Shown here: one piece after another, positions 25,704 through 33,929 of the stretch
How the letters are laid out: each line of letters begins with the position of its first letter
Position numbering within the stretch: the stretch's first letter is position 1
Assembly (NCBI RefSeq): GCF_004963255.1
Contig: NZ_SUGA01000026.1
Location: 18,995 to 82,994, forward strand
DNA: 64,000 nucleotides
From: Mesorhizobium sp.
GTDB taxonomy: Bacteria; Pseudomonadota; Alphaproteobacteria; Rhizobiales; Rhizobiaceae
Direction: 5' to 3'
The notes under the pieces: generated by a model
Seen by the model: the letters and a program-made list of their open reading frames with translations, nothing else
The model's database searches: none
What the model was told of the DNA's origin: nothing
Program-made: the position numbers and the translations under genes

Positions 25704-26906
25704 TCAGGTCAGGGACGCGGTGAAGCGCTGGATGCGCGTGCAGGCTTCCTCCAGCAAGGTTTCCGAGGTCGCGTAGGAGATGCGGAAATTCGGACCGAGG
25801 CCGAAGGCCGAGCCGAACACCACCGCCACACCTTCGGCGTCGAGCAGTTCCGAGCAGAAGGCTTCGTCGGTGTCGATCACCTTGCCGGACTTCGTCTTCT
25901 TGCCGATCAGCTCAGCGCAAGACGGATAGACGTAGAAGGCGCCTTCGGGCGAGGGGCAGGAGATGCCGCGCGCCTGGTTGAGCATCGAGACGACGAGGTC
26001 GCGCCGGCCCTGGAAGATCGCCTTGTTCTTCGCGATGAAATCCTGTGGGCCGTTGAGCGCCTCGACGGAAGCCCATTGCGCGATGGTGCAGGCACCCGAG
26101 GTCTGCTGGCCCTGGATCATGTCCATCGCCTTGATCAGCGGCACCGGGCCGGCGGCGTAGCCGATGCGCCAGCCGGTCATGGCATAGGCTTTCGACACGC
26201 CGTTCATCGTCAGCGTCCGCTCGTAAAGATTCGGCTCGACCTCGGCGATGGTCCTGAAGACGAAGTCGCCATAGGTCAGATGCTCATACATGTCGTCGGT
26301 CAGCGTCCAGACATGCGGATGCTTGAGCAGAACATCGGCCAGCGCCCGCAGTTCGGCCTCCGTGTAGGCGGCGCCCGACGGGTTGGACGGCGAATTCATC
26401 AGCAGCCATTTGGTCTTCGGCGTGATCGCCTTTTCCAGCACCTCGGCCGTGAGCTTGAAGCCGTTGTCGATCGAGGTGTCGGCGAACACCGACGTGCCGC
26501 CGCAGATCGCCACCATTTCGGGGTAGCTCACCCAGTAAGGGCGGGGAATGATGACCTCGTCGCCGGGGTTCAGCGTCGCCATGAAGGCGTTGAACAGGAT
26601 CTGCTTGCCGCCGGTGCCGACGATGGTCTGCTCCGGCCGGTAATCGAGATTGTTCTCGCGCTTGAATTTCTTCGCGATTGCCTCGCGCAGCGGCACGATG
26701 CCCGACACCGGCGGGTACTTGGTCTCGCCACGGCGGATCGCCTCGATCGCCGCGTTCTTGATGTTGTCTGGCGTATCGAAGTCCGGCTCGCCGGCGCCGA
26801 GGCCGATCACGTCACGGCCGGCATTTTTCAGCTCGCGCGCTTTCTGCGTCACCGCGATGGTCGCGGAAGGCTTAACGCGGGAAAGGGCGTCGGCGAGAAA
26901 GGCCAT
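25704..26906 (-). CDS. aatA: Aspartate aminotransferase (class I/II, subgroup I-gamma)
   Basis: 400-residue PLP enzyme that interconverts aspartate/2-oxoglutarate and oxaloacetate/glutamate. Rhizobial AatA proteins of this length are also active on other amino acids. Landmarks are GLGAGEPDFDTP, NSPSNPSGAAY, the Schiff-base lysine in NGVSKAYAMTGWRIGYAAGP (near residue 238), and C-terminal NFRISYATS with the carboxylate-binding arginine. It is monocistronic, with a terminator at 25653-25675. The family is certain; the substrate range is inferred. Confidence 0.93.
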   Translation of the reverse strand: MAFLADALSRVKPSATIAVTQKARELKNAGRDVIGLGAGEPDFDTPDNIKNAAIEAIRRGETKYPPVSGIVPLREAIAKKFKRENNLDYRPEQTIVGTGGKQILFNAFMATLNPGDEVIIPRPYWVSYPEMVAICGGTSVFADTSIDNGFKLTAEVLEKAITPKTKWLLMNSPSNPSGAAYTEAELRALADVLLKHPHVWTLTDDMYEHLTYGDFVFRTIAEVEPNLYERTLTMNGVSKAYAMTGWRIGYAAGPVPLIKAMDMIQGQQTSGACTIAQWASVEALNGPQDFIAKNKAIFQGRRDLVVSMLNQARGISCPSPEGAFYVYPSCAELIGKKTKSGKVIDTDEAFCSELLDAEGVAVVFGSAFGLGPNFRISYATSETLLEEACTRIQRFTASLT

Positions 26907-27125
26907 GACAAAAAGTCTCCTAGGAAAGGCGGCCAGGAGCGGCCGCGGCGCCTCTCATGTCGTATCATGGCGCGGAGCGCAAGCATTGTGCGATGAGCCA
27001 GAGGTCAACGAGGCGTGACCAAAGTCAGCCTGCGTGAGCGGCAACGCTAAATTCATCAACGGCCGGTAAACCCTTGGCTGCCAGGATCGCAGATCGGATT
27101 GCGCCAATTCGCGGAGCGAGAAACC

Positions 27126-28016
27126 TTGTCGCGCAGCATCGGGCTTGCCCACATCATCCGTCATGATGACGGCACCTCGACCGGTGTCTGGGGCATCTAT
27201 ACGCTGCAGAGCGCGTTCCAGCCGATCTTCGCCTTCAAGGAGGGCAAACTTTCGGTCGCCGCCTTCGAGGGGCTGATCCGGCCGTTCCGCGACGGCGAGC
27301 CGCAGTCGCCGTCGGCGTTCTTCGGCACCTGCCCGGCGGCCGACCGGCTGCATATCGAGGCGCTGACGCGCACGCTGCATCTTCTGAACGCCGGTGCCTG
27401 CCTGCCGCAGGAGGCGTCCATCTTCATCAATTTCGACCCGTCGGTCTTCACTGATCGCGGCATTGCCGACAAGGCATTGCGCGATATGCGGCTGGTGCTG
27501 CACGAAGCCGGCATCGATCCGCGCCGCATCGTCTGCGAGGTTACCGAGCAGAAGTCGGCCTCGCAGGAAGCACTCTACGATTTTGTCGAGGCGCTGAGGG
27601 CCAATGGCTTCCGCATCGCGGTGGACGACTACGGCGCCGATGAATCCGACATCCATCGGATCCAGGAACTGAAGCCCGACATCGTCAAGTTCGATGCGCA
27701 GTGGATCACGCATCTGATGGAGTCCGGCGCCGGCTTCGCTTTGCTGACGGCGATGGTGCAGGGCTTCGAAACCCAGGGTATCCGCACCGTCTTCGAAGGT
27801 ATCGAGGAAGGCTGGCAACTGGAGCTTGCCGAGAAGTCCGGCGCCTCCATGGTGCAAGGCTATGTGCTTGCCCGGCCCGAACTTGCTCCCACCAGCTTTC
27901 GCGTCTTCGTGCAGCCTCCGGCTGAAGAGAGCACGGTGTCGGCTGCCGCAAGCCCTGCGGCTCCGGCGAAGCGGTCGCGGCGGGCAAGGGTATTCGGGCG
28001 CAAGGTCGCGCCATGA
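27126..28016 (+). CDS. EAL-domain protein, first of a coupled pair
   Basis: About 296 residues if the TTG at 27126 is used, which has GGAG 9 bases upstream. A TTG at 27099 is also in frame and no ATG is available. The EAL domain starts almost at once (TLQSAFQPIFAF). The metal and catalytic positions are present as E-G-L, FINFDPS, CEVTE, VDDYG, VKFD and FEGIEE. DDYGAD replaces the usual DDFGTG. The C-terminal 40 residues are Ala/Pro/Arg-rich. The stop overlaps the next EAL gene by 4 bases (ATGA). It is likely a c-di-GMP phosphodiesterase or sensor. Confidence 0.85.
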   Translation: MSRSIGLAHIIRHDDGTSTGVWGIYTLQSAFQPIFAFKEGKLSVAAFEGLIRPFRDGEPQSPSAFFGTCPAADRLHIEALTRTLHLLNAGACLPQEASIFINFDPSVFTDRGIADKALRDMRLVLHEAGIDPRRIVCEVTEQKSASQEALYDFVEALRANGFRIAVDDYGADESDIHRIQELKPDIVKFDAQWITHLMESGAGFALLTAMVQGFETQGIRTVFEGIEEGWQLELAEKSGASMVQGYVLARPELAPTSFRVFVQPPAEESTVSAAASPAAPAKRSRRARVFGRKVAP

Positions 28017-28873
28017 ACGAAAGGCAGGAGAGGAGGCGCAATGTCGCCGAGGCGATCTTCGCCGACGAGATCGGCCTTCAGTTCGGCATTTACGGCGAAT
28101 TCCGGCTGTGGAGCGCCTATCAGCCGATCTTCGCGCCGGAGGACAGGATGCTCAGGCCGGTCGCCGTCGAGGGGCTGATCGAGCCGCGCCGCATCGCCGA
28201 GCCGGTGGCTCCGTCGAACTTCTTCGGCGGCGTTCCCGCATCCGACCGGCTGTTTGTCGAAACGATGTGCCGGATGCTGCATCTCCGCAATTACCGCAAC
28301 ATCGGCCTCGAGGGGCTCACGCTGTTCTTCAACTACAATCCGATGGTCAACGATCATCTCGGGCGGGCGCTGGCCGAAATCCGGCTGATGACCAGGCATC
28401 TCGGCGATTTCGAGCTGGAGCCGGGCCTGCTGGTCTGCGAGATCACCGAACAGGCGGCGGACGATCACGTTCTTGCCAGCCTGGTTCGTGAAATGCGGCG
28501 CGATGGCATCCGTATCGCCATCGACGATTTCGGCACCGGACATTCCACCGAAGCGCGCATCAATCTGCTGGCGCCCGAGATCGTCAAGATCGACGGCGCC
28601 TGGTTCGGCGCGCTCTGCCGCCACGCCGCCGCCGAGCGCTTCTTCCGGCCATTGGTGGGTATGCTGCAGGAGCGGGGCGCCAAAGTCCTGGTCGAGGGCA
28701 TCGAGAACGCCCAGCACTTGCGCGTCGCGCTCGAGGGTGGCGCCGACCTGCTGCAGGGTTTCCATCTCGCCCGCCCGGCGCTCGCAGGCACGATCTTCAA
28801 GGAAGAGCCGCTTTCCGTCGACGCCCTGCTCGACGCCGGCAACAAGGTTGTGCCCCTGCACCAGCAACGCTGA
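28013..28873 (+). CDS. EAL-domain protein, second of a coupled pair
   Basis: 286 residues in an operon with the preceding EAL gene through an ATGA overlap. The two are clearly paralogous (..WSAYQPIFAPED..., VEGLIEP, ADRL or SDRL, EI(V)TEQ). Catalytic positions are more canonical than in its partner: E-G-L at 53-55, FNYNP, CEITEQ, IDDFGTGHS, VKIDG, VEGIEN and LQGFHLARP. There is no transmembrane segment or sensor domain, so it is a soluble protein. Joint expression suggests a heterodimer or an active enzyme/regulator pair, which is inference. Confidence 0.88.
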   Translation: MNERQERRRNVAEAIFADEIGLQFGIYGEFRLWSAYQPIFAPEDRMLRPVAVEGLIEPRRIAEPVAPSNFFGGVPASDRLFVETMCRMLHLRNYRNIGLEGLTLFFNYNPMVNDHLGRALAEIRLMTRHLGDFELEPGLLVCEITEQAADDHVLASLVREMRRDGIRIAIDDFGTGHSTEARINLLAPEIVKIDGAWFGALCRHAAAERFFRPLVGMLQERGAKVLVEGIENAQHLRVALEGGADLLQGFHLARPALAGTIFKEEPLSVDALLDAGNKVVPLHQQR

Positions 28874-28987
28874 TGCTCAGGAAGACCTATCAGCGGCGCT
28901 GATGGTTTTTCGTAAAAACAAATCACTGGATGCGACCTAGCCGCGCGCGTTAGAGCGTTCCCACGAGACTCGGAGAGGGCAAGAGGC

Positions 28988-29596
28988 ATGATCCTTTACG
29001 ACATGGCCGACAGCGGCAATTGCTACAAGCCGCGGCTGTTGATGGCGAAGCTCGGCATCCCCTTCACCCGGGTCGAGGTGAGCTCGCATACCGGTGAGAC
29101 GCGCAGACCCGACTACGTCGCCAAGAATCCGAACGCGATGGTGCCGATGCTGGAGCTCGACGACGGCAGGCGCATCGCCGAGAGCAACGCCATCCTGCTT
29201 TATCTCGCCGAGGGAACGCGCTTCCTGCCGGCCGACAAATACGAACGCGCGCTGGCTTACCAATGGCTGTTCTTCGAACAATACAGCCACGAGCCCTATA
29301 TCGCGGTGCGCAAGGCGCTTTTGACCTTTCCGGAACGGGCGAAGGACGCCACGCCGGAGCGGCTGGCGCTAACGCTGGAGCGCGGCAACAAGGCGCTGGG
29401 CGTCATGAACCGGCATCTGGAGCAGAACGCATTCTTCGCGGGCAATTCCTATAGCGTCGCCGACATCGCGCTGTATGCCTACACACACACCGCCGAGAAG
29501 GGCGGCTTCCAGATCGAGGCCTATCGGGCGGTCGCCGCCTGGCTGAAGCGGGTCGAGGCGGACAAGGGACATGTGCCGATCGAGTGGGTAGGGTAA
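28988..29596 (+). CDS. Glutathione S-transferase family protein
   Basis: 202 residues. The N-terminal thioredoxin-like domain (MILYDMADSGNCYKPRLLMAKLGIPFTRVEV, then NPNAMVPMLELDDGR.IAESNAIL.YLAEG) carries the cis-Pro and the glutathione-binding ESNAI. The helical C-terminal domain includes NSYSVADIALYAYTH, the usual GST N-capping box. It has about 200 residues, the standard GST length. Substrate is unknown. A GGAGAGGGCAAGAGGC ribosome region precedes the ATG. Confidence 0.9.
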   Translation: MILYDMADSGNCYKPRLLMAKLGIPFTRVEVSSHTGETRRPDYVAKNPNAMVPMLELDDGRRIAESNAILLYLAEGTRFLPADKYERALAYQWLFFEQYSHEPYIAVRKALLTFPERAKDATPERLALTLERGNKALGVMNRHLEQNAFFAGNSYSVADIALYAYTHTAEKGGFQIEAYRAVAAWLKRVEADKGHVPIEWVG

Positions 29597-29642
29597 TTCT
29601 TTCTTACGCTGTGATCATCTTGCGGCTATTCAATGCCGAACG

Positions 29643-29897
29643 CTATTTAATGAGACGATCGTATTCGGCATGGTTTCCGATCCAGATCCAGTGGAACCCA
29701 TCGGCGCCTTCCAGGGCCAAGGCCCGGTAATTGTCGTCTATTCTCGCCGACCAGAGTTCTCCCACCTTTTTGAAATGCAGAGACGGGTGTCGGGGATTAG
29801 TCTTCATTAACGCAAAGCTCTTGTCGGCTACGCGACGAATAGATTTCGGCAGAGAGTTGTATTTTGTCCAAAAGCTCGCTGTAGCGCGGTGCCTCAC
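29643..29897 (-). CDS. RelE/ParE-superfamily toxin
   Basis: 84 residues starting inside the antitoxin stop (ATGA overlap at 29894-29897). It is basic with the compact RelE-like order: helix (FWTKYNSLPKSIRRVADKSF), ....NPRHPSLHFKKV...WSARID.NYRALAL, and a final WIWIGNH.EYDRLI strand. H81-like acid-base residues and the Tyr near the end match mRNA-interferase members. Located second in an antitoxin-toxin pair. The N-terminal and C-terminal ends are both complete. Confidence 0.8.
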   Translation of the reverse strand: MRHRATASFWTKYNSLPKSIRRVADKSFALMKTNPRHPSLHFKKVGELWSARIDDNYRALALEGADGFHWIWIGNHAEYDRLIK

Positions 29898-30094
29898 AGG
29901 TCGCGCAACTTACCGGCAGCTATCTCGGCGCGGGCTTCGGCTAGCAATTTGTCCAGCCGTCCCGCCTTCACGTCGGCCTCGATTTGCTTATCCCACAAAT
30001 CAGCCTGCAGCGCCTCGAACCAGGCGGCAAAGGCCTTCAGCTCTTCGGGGCTGAGTTCTGCGACGGATTTTTCGATCTGTTCAAGCTTAGTCAT
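29894..30094 (-). CDS. Antitoxin of the RelE-type pair
   Basis: 66-residue, highly charged helical protein (EQIEKSVAELSPEELKAFAAWFEALQADLWD, then DKLLAEARAEIAAGKL.DL). This type commonly precedes RelE-like toxins in Alphaproteobacteria. It lacks an obvious HTH or ribbon-helix-helix, so repression would need the complex or an uncommon fold. Gene order, overlap with the toxin and a strong palindrome immediately upstream support the call. Confidence 0.75.
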   Translation of the reverse strand: MTKLEQIEKSVAELSPEELKAFAAWFEALQADLWDKQIEADVKAGRLDKLLAEARAEIAAGKLRDL

Positions 30095-30101
30095 GCGTCG
30101 A

Positions 30102-30138
30102 TAGTACCACTGTTGGGCTAAAATGGTACTACCAGTGG
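30102..30138. promoter_or_regulatory. Operator-like palindrome of the RelE-type TA operon
   Basis: TAGTACCA (30102-30109) and TGGTACTA (30124-30131) are perfect inverted repeats 14 bases apart. A second overlapping pair is CCACTG (30107-30112) and CAGTGG (30133-30138). The site begins 8 bases upstream of the antitoxin ATG and is the likely autoregulatory operator. Confidence 0.55.
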
Positions 30139-30181
30139 GACCAATTCAACCCAGACGGCAATCCACCGGAATCCAGACAAC

Positions 30182-30203
30182 AAAAAGGCGGGCATTGCCC
30201 GCC
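30182..30203 (-). terminator. Intrinsic terminator downstream of the cold-shock gene
   Basis: GGCGGGC (30187-30193) and GCCCGCC (30197-30203) form a perfect 7-base stem with a 3-base loop. On the minus strand it is followed by five T residues (30186-30182). It would end the leftward csp transcript, leaving a 3' untranslated region of about 220 bases with nothing else recognised. Confidence 0.6.
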
Positions 30204-30421
30204 TTCCTATGCCGGTAGCCTGATCGGGAGCGTCCGGTCCGGGCTGGCAGCTATCTGCTGTTCCAGCTTGTCGGTCTTTCCGCTCCGGCGCGCTTATCGC
30301 GCGACCGTCAGTACATCCGTGACTTGCCGCGCGCCCCGAACCTTCGTCCGGCGCGCGCCTTACTTACTCGCATTTCGCGGCGCTTGGCGGTTAAGCCACG
30401 CTGCAAAATGCTTAAGCCAAA

Positions 30422-30634
30422 TCAGGCTGCCTTGCTCAGAGACCCAGCGGCGGACTTGCCGGTACGGCGGTCCTGCTCGATCTCGAAGTTGATTTTCTGG
30501 CCTTCAGCCAGGCTCGTCATGCCAGCGCGCTCGACAGCGGAGATGTGGACGAAAACGTCCGCGCCGCCATTGTCAGGCTGGATGAAGCCGTAGCCCTTGG
30601 TGGCGTTGAACCACTTGACCGTACCAGTTGCCAT
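30422..30634 (-). CDS. cspA: Cold-shock-domain protein (CspA family)
   Basis: 70 residues, one cold-shock domain. RNP1 (KGYGFIQ) and RNP2 (VFVHIS) are intact within GTVKWFNATKGYGFI and GADVFVHISAVERAGM. It is an RNA chaperone that melts mRNA structure. The upstream region (30635-30780) is a long leader with a CCGGACA/TGTCCGG hairpin, as is usual for csp genes with post-transcriptional control. Several csp paralogues are expected in rhizobia, so the specific symbol is approximate. Confidence 0.93.
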   Translation of the reverse strand: MATGTVKWFNATKGYGFIQPDNGGADVFVHISAVERAGMTSLAEGQKINFEIEQDRRTGKSAAGSLSKAA

Positions 30635-30913
30635 ATAGAATGCCCTTCACATTTGCTTTTGTTTGACCGGACAATGTCCGGCCGGCGGTATCGAAACTTT
30701 GGAGATAGACGTCAGCAAACGCGAAGATCGCGGCCCGATCGATCGGCCAAATTCAATGCCTCGGATATAGGATAGTTTTTGCAAGAAAACAAGACGTTCG
30801 CTTGCGCGCTGCCGGCGTGCAGCCTCAGGCGTTTGGAAGCGGCGCACGGAAGTTTTGACACCGGTCACACGTTGTGGAGAGATGAAATGCTCGCCGTTCC
30901 AGGGAGGAGAACC

Positions 30914-31243
30914 ATGAAAGCCATTCTGCTTGCCGCCTGCTTCCTGCTGCTGGCCGCCGAGGCGCAGGCGGTGTCGCGCTATGATCCGACGCGCATGAGC
31001 TGCGACCGGGTGCAGGCGACGATCGCCAGACAGGGCGCCGTCATTCTGCGCTATCAGTCGACGCGGGTGCCGGGGCTGCCGCTTTATGATCGCTATGTGC
31101 GCGACGAGCGCTTCTGCAACGCGGGCGAGGTGAGGTCGCGCGCCTATGTGCCGAGCGCCGATACCAGGTCCTGCATGGTCTATGTCTGCAAGCGGCCGGA
31201 CTTCGATCGGCGTTTCCGCCGCCGGTTCCTGCACAACGACTGA
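30914..31243 (+). CDS. Small secreted cysteine-containing protein
   Basis: 109 residues after a very strong AGGGAGGAGA ribosome site. A signal peptide is present (residues 1-19, cleavage after AEAQA). The mature part is Arg-rich with four cysteines (MSCDRV, RFCNAG, RSCMVYVC), consistent with two disulfides in the periplasm. The pattern Y.PT.MSC..VQ..I...GA.ILRY.S.R.PGLPLYDRYV..E.FC is common in rhizobial hypothetical proteins. No function is known to me. Confidence 0.75.
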   Translation: MKAILLAACFLLLAAEAQAVSRYDPTRMSCDRVQATIARQGAVILRYQSTRVPGLPLYDRYVRDERFCNAGEVRSRAYVPSADTRSCMVYVCKRPDFDRRFRRRFLHND

Positions 31244-31271
31244 GAGCGGGTGAAGGGCCGGGTAGCGCCCT

Positions 31272-31841
31272 TCAGAACCCGAACGAGGCCTGCGCGGCCG
31301 GCGGCGGGCCGACGCGAACGCCTTCCATGGCCAGCATCTTTTCCTTGGTGGCCGAGCCGCCCGGCGCGGAGAAGCCGCCGATCTTGCCGCCGGCCGCCAG
31401 GATGCGGTGGCAGGGAATGACCAGCGGCACCGGATTGGCGCCGAGCGCTGCTCCTGTTTCGCGCGGAAGCCCGGCATGACCGGCACGCTTGGCCAGCTCG
31501 CCATAGGTGGTGGTCTCGCCAAAGCGGAGCTTGCGCGCTGCGTCATAGATGGCCAGGCGGAAATCGTCGACGCCTTCGAGGTCGACCGGCACGCCGGAGA
31601 AGTCGACGTCCTCGCCGGCAGCGTAAGCCTTGATCGAGGCGATCAGCTCGACCACCCATTGCGGCTGGTCGGTTGAGCTCGAGACGCCTTGGTGACGAAA
31701 CAGCCGGCGCTCGATCGCCTCGCGGCTGCGCTCGGGCAGGCAGAGCCGGATCAGGCCCTTCTCGCTCCAGGCGATGCCCATGAAGCCGATCACTGTTTCT
31801 AACACTGCGTGGCCGGCCGTGATCTCAGATGCGGGTTTCAT
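31272..31841 (-). CDS. ogt: Methylated-DNA--protein-cysteine methyltransferase
   Basis: 189 residues from the ATG at 31841; a longer frame to 31919 is not supported. The active-site motif VIPCHRIL holds the acceptor cysteine, followed by GKIGGFSAPGGSATKEKMLAMEG. The DNA-binding helix region (FGETTTYGELAKRAGHAG..R..GAALGANP) is typical. It removes O6-alkyl groups from guanine in a suicidal reaction. There is no AdaA-type regulatory domain, so this is the Ogt form. It converges on the small secreted-protein gene. Confidence 0.93.
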   Translation of the reverse strand: MKPASEITAGHAVLETVIGFMGIAWSEKGLIRLCLPERSREAIERRLFRHQGVSSSTDQPQWVVELIASIKAYAAGEDVDFSGVPVDLEGVDDFRLAIYDAARKLRFGETTTYGELAKRAGHAGLPRETGAALGANPVPLVIPCHRILAAGGKIGGFSAPGGSATKEKMLAMEGVRVGPPPAAQASFGF

Positions 31842-32006
31842 GGCGTTTTCCTTCGGCAAAACAGTGAAATACGAGTACATATCCAGAACAATATGGCATT
31901 TCCACCCTGTTCCCGCCACCCGAAAACCGCCTGGTGGCCCCGATTGCCGGGTGTGAATCGCTGGTGTAAGGACTCCTTAACGACAGACAAACCGGACCCT
32001 CACGGC

Positions 32007-33023
32007 TTGCCAGCTAAAATCATATTCACCGCGATCGGCGTGCTCGTTGCTGCTGCTAGTCTGGGCGGCTGCACCTCGACCTCGCAAATGAAGGCCGCGC
32101 CCGCGCTTGCGGAAGCCTCGACGCCTGCCGTCGCGGACGACACGCCGACGGTCGCGCTGCCCGAAACGGTGGCCGTATTGCCGGAGCCTTCCGGCCTCGC
32201 GCAGGTGCAGACCGCCGCGCTTACCGGGGATGCCGTTGCCATGGCGACCGCGCCCGGCGCGCCGGCCACGCCTGGCGCGCTCGCGACGCAAAGCGCGCTT
32301 GCGACGCAAGGCGCGCTGTTGCCGCCGCCTGTCCAGCCCGGCGCGGTGCTGGCTCAGCCCGCGGCCTTCGCCGGAGCGACGCCGATGGCGGGCAAGTTTC
32401 CGCCGCCGCCGGTGCTGACGGCCGGCGGCTCGCCGACTGGCCCAGGATCCATCAAGCAAGCGGCATCCATCAAGCAGGCGGCGGTCTATACGACCGCGGG
32501 AGTCGCCATGCCGGTCACCGGCCAGTCGGCGAAAATCGCCCCTATGCCCGGTGTCCAGCAGGTTGCTTACGTGGCGCCGGACAACCCCGCTCTGCTGGCG
32601 GCGCCCGGCCAGCCCGAGCAGCACGCCAGCGGCCCGCGCGGCGAGATCGAGCGGCTGATCGAGAAATATTCGGCGCTCTATGAAGTACCGGTCGAACTGG
32701 TGCGCCATGTCGTCAACCGCGAGAGCACCTTCAACCCGAAAGCCTATAATCACGGCCATTGGGGACTGATGCAGATCAAGCACGCGACGGCGCGCGGCAT
32801 GGGTTATGACGGCCCGGCGACCGGCCTGTTCGACGCCGAGACCAATCTCAAATACGCCGTGAAATATCTGCGTGGCGCCTGGCTGGTCTCGGGCGGCAAC
32901 GCCAAGCGCGCCGACACGCTCTACCAGACCGGCTATTATTACGACGCCAAGCGCAAGGGCCTGCTCGAGGCGGCGGGACTTGGCGCCGACCGCAAGCGGC
33001 ATCGCCTGCCACCCGACGCCTGA
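32007..33023 (+). CDS. Lipoprotein lytic transglycosylase (SLT domain)
   Basis: About 338 residues if the TTG at 32007 is the start, which gives a tidy lipoprotein signal ending LGGC near residue 22. A GTG at 31953 is the main alternative, and no ATG is suitable. Residues about 25-205 are low complexity Ala/Pro/Thr-rich and repetitive (TQSALATQGALL, SIKQAASIKQAA), probably spanning the periplasm. The C-terminal SLT domain (about 215-325) has the catalytic glutamate in VNRESTFNPKAYN, then WGLMQIKHATARGMGY and ETNLKYAVKYLRGA. It cleaves peptidoglycan glycan strands. Confidence 0.87.
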   Translation: MPAKIIFTAIGVLVAAASLGGCTSTSQMKAAPALAEASTPAVADDTPTVALPETVAVLPEPSGLAQVQTAALTGDAVAMATAPGAPATPGALATQSALATQGALLPPPVQPGAVLAQPAAFAGATPMAGKFPPPPVLTAGGSPTGPGSIKQAASIKQAAVYTTAGVAMPVTGQSAKIAPMPGVQQVAYVAPDNPALLAAPGQPEQHASGPRGEIERLIEKYSALYEVPVELVRHVVNRESTFNPKAYNHGHWGLMQIKHATARGMGYDGPATGLFDAETNLKYAVKYLRGAWLVSGGNAKRADTLYQTGYYYDAKRKGLLEAAGLGADRKRHRLPPDA

Positions 33024-33057
33024 GCGGACGGTCCGCGCGGCGTTTCGAGACAGCGCC

Positions 33058-33555
33058 ATGCATGAGAACACGACGCCTCGTCCGCCGGCTCCCAACGACA
33101 TCCGCCTGCGCAAGCTGCTCGACGATACGCTCGCCGCGCCGCATTGGCCGGAAGGCTTCGTCATGCGCGCTTTCGAACATCGTGACGCGCAGGCTTTGCA
33201 CGCGCTGCTGGAAGAGGTGTTCGACGACGGCGCCGACGGGCCGTTCGACGATTGGTGGCCGCGCATTGCCGGCGACGCCGAGTTCGATCCCGCTCTCTGT
33301 TTCCTCGTCATCGACGGCAAGGGGCTGCTTGCGGGCGCGGCGCTGTGCTGGACATCCGGTTTCGTCAAGGACCTCGCCGTCCATCCGGAGTCCAGAAGGC
33401 AGGGTATCGGCGAGGCGCTGATGCGGCACGTGTTCCTTATTTTTCGCGAGCGCGGGGCGACGCATGTCGATCTCAAGACGAACACGGTGAAGAACACCGC
33501 GGCCTTGAGGCTCTATGAGCGGCTCGGCATGATCCCGGTCGACTGGGAAGGTTAA
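33058..33555 (+). CDS. GNAT-family N-acetyltransferase
   Basis: 165 residues from the ATG at 33058, 35 bases after the transglycosylase stop. The acetyl-CoA site is clear (VKDLAVHPESRRQGIGEALMRHVFLIF), followed by VDLKTNTVKNTAALRLYERLGM, the usual end of the GNAT fold. The substrate is not readable. It may be cotranscribed with the upstream transglycosylase gene. Confidence 0.87.
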   Translation: MHENTTPRPPAPNDIRLRKLLDDTLAAPHWPEGFVMRAFEHRDAQALHALLEEVFDDGADGPFDDWWPRIAGDAEFDPALCFLVIDGKGLLAGAALCWTSGFVKDLAVHPESRRQGIGEALMRHVFLIFRERGATHVDLKTNTVKNTAALRLYERLGMIPVDWEG

Positions 33556-33929
33556 TAGCGTCCCGGCATTGTGAACTCCTTCACATAGGCTGACGTTAGG
33601 GCATGCTAATTCGTCGTCGTGCCGGGCGGCCGATCGGCGGATCGACGCTGGCAAGGCGTCGGAGGGGGCTGTGCCGGCATGCGTCAGCCACTCCCAGACG
33701 GGCTCCGGGGCGGGGGTTTCGGAGCCCGTCCGCTTTCGTGAAGCGGGTGAAGGGAAGCAGGACGCCGACGCGGTCAAGCTGACCGAGGCGGCTTCACCGA
33801 CCTGCCGGACCGAACCGGCGCGCGTGAGCGCATGGAACCCTACGCGGCATCGCGCATTCATCGCAGGGGCCTTGATGAGCCGCGACGCCGAAATGGCGCC
33901 GCCGGCCGCTGAGGGAGGCCCGCAATCCC
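33556..33929. other. Non-coding region before the sugar ABC operon, with hairpin
   Basis: About 370 bases without a supported gene. It contains a perfect 11-base inverted repeat GACGGGCTCCG (33697-33707) / CGGAGCCCGTC (33720-33730) with a 12-base G-rich loop and no T run. That makes an operator or mRNA leader hairpin more likely than a terminator. It probably contains the ABC operon promoter and regulator site. Confidence 0.45.
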
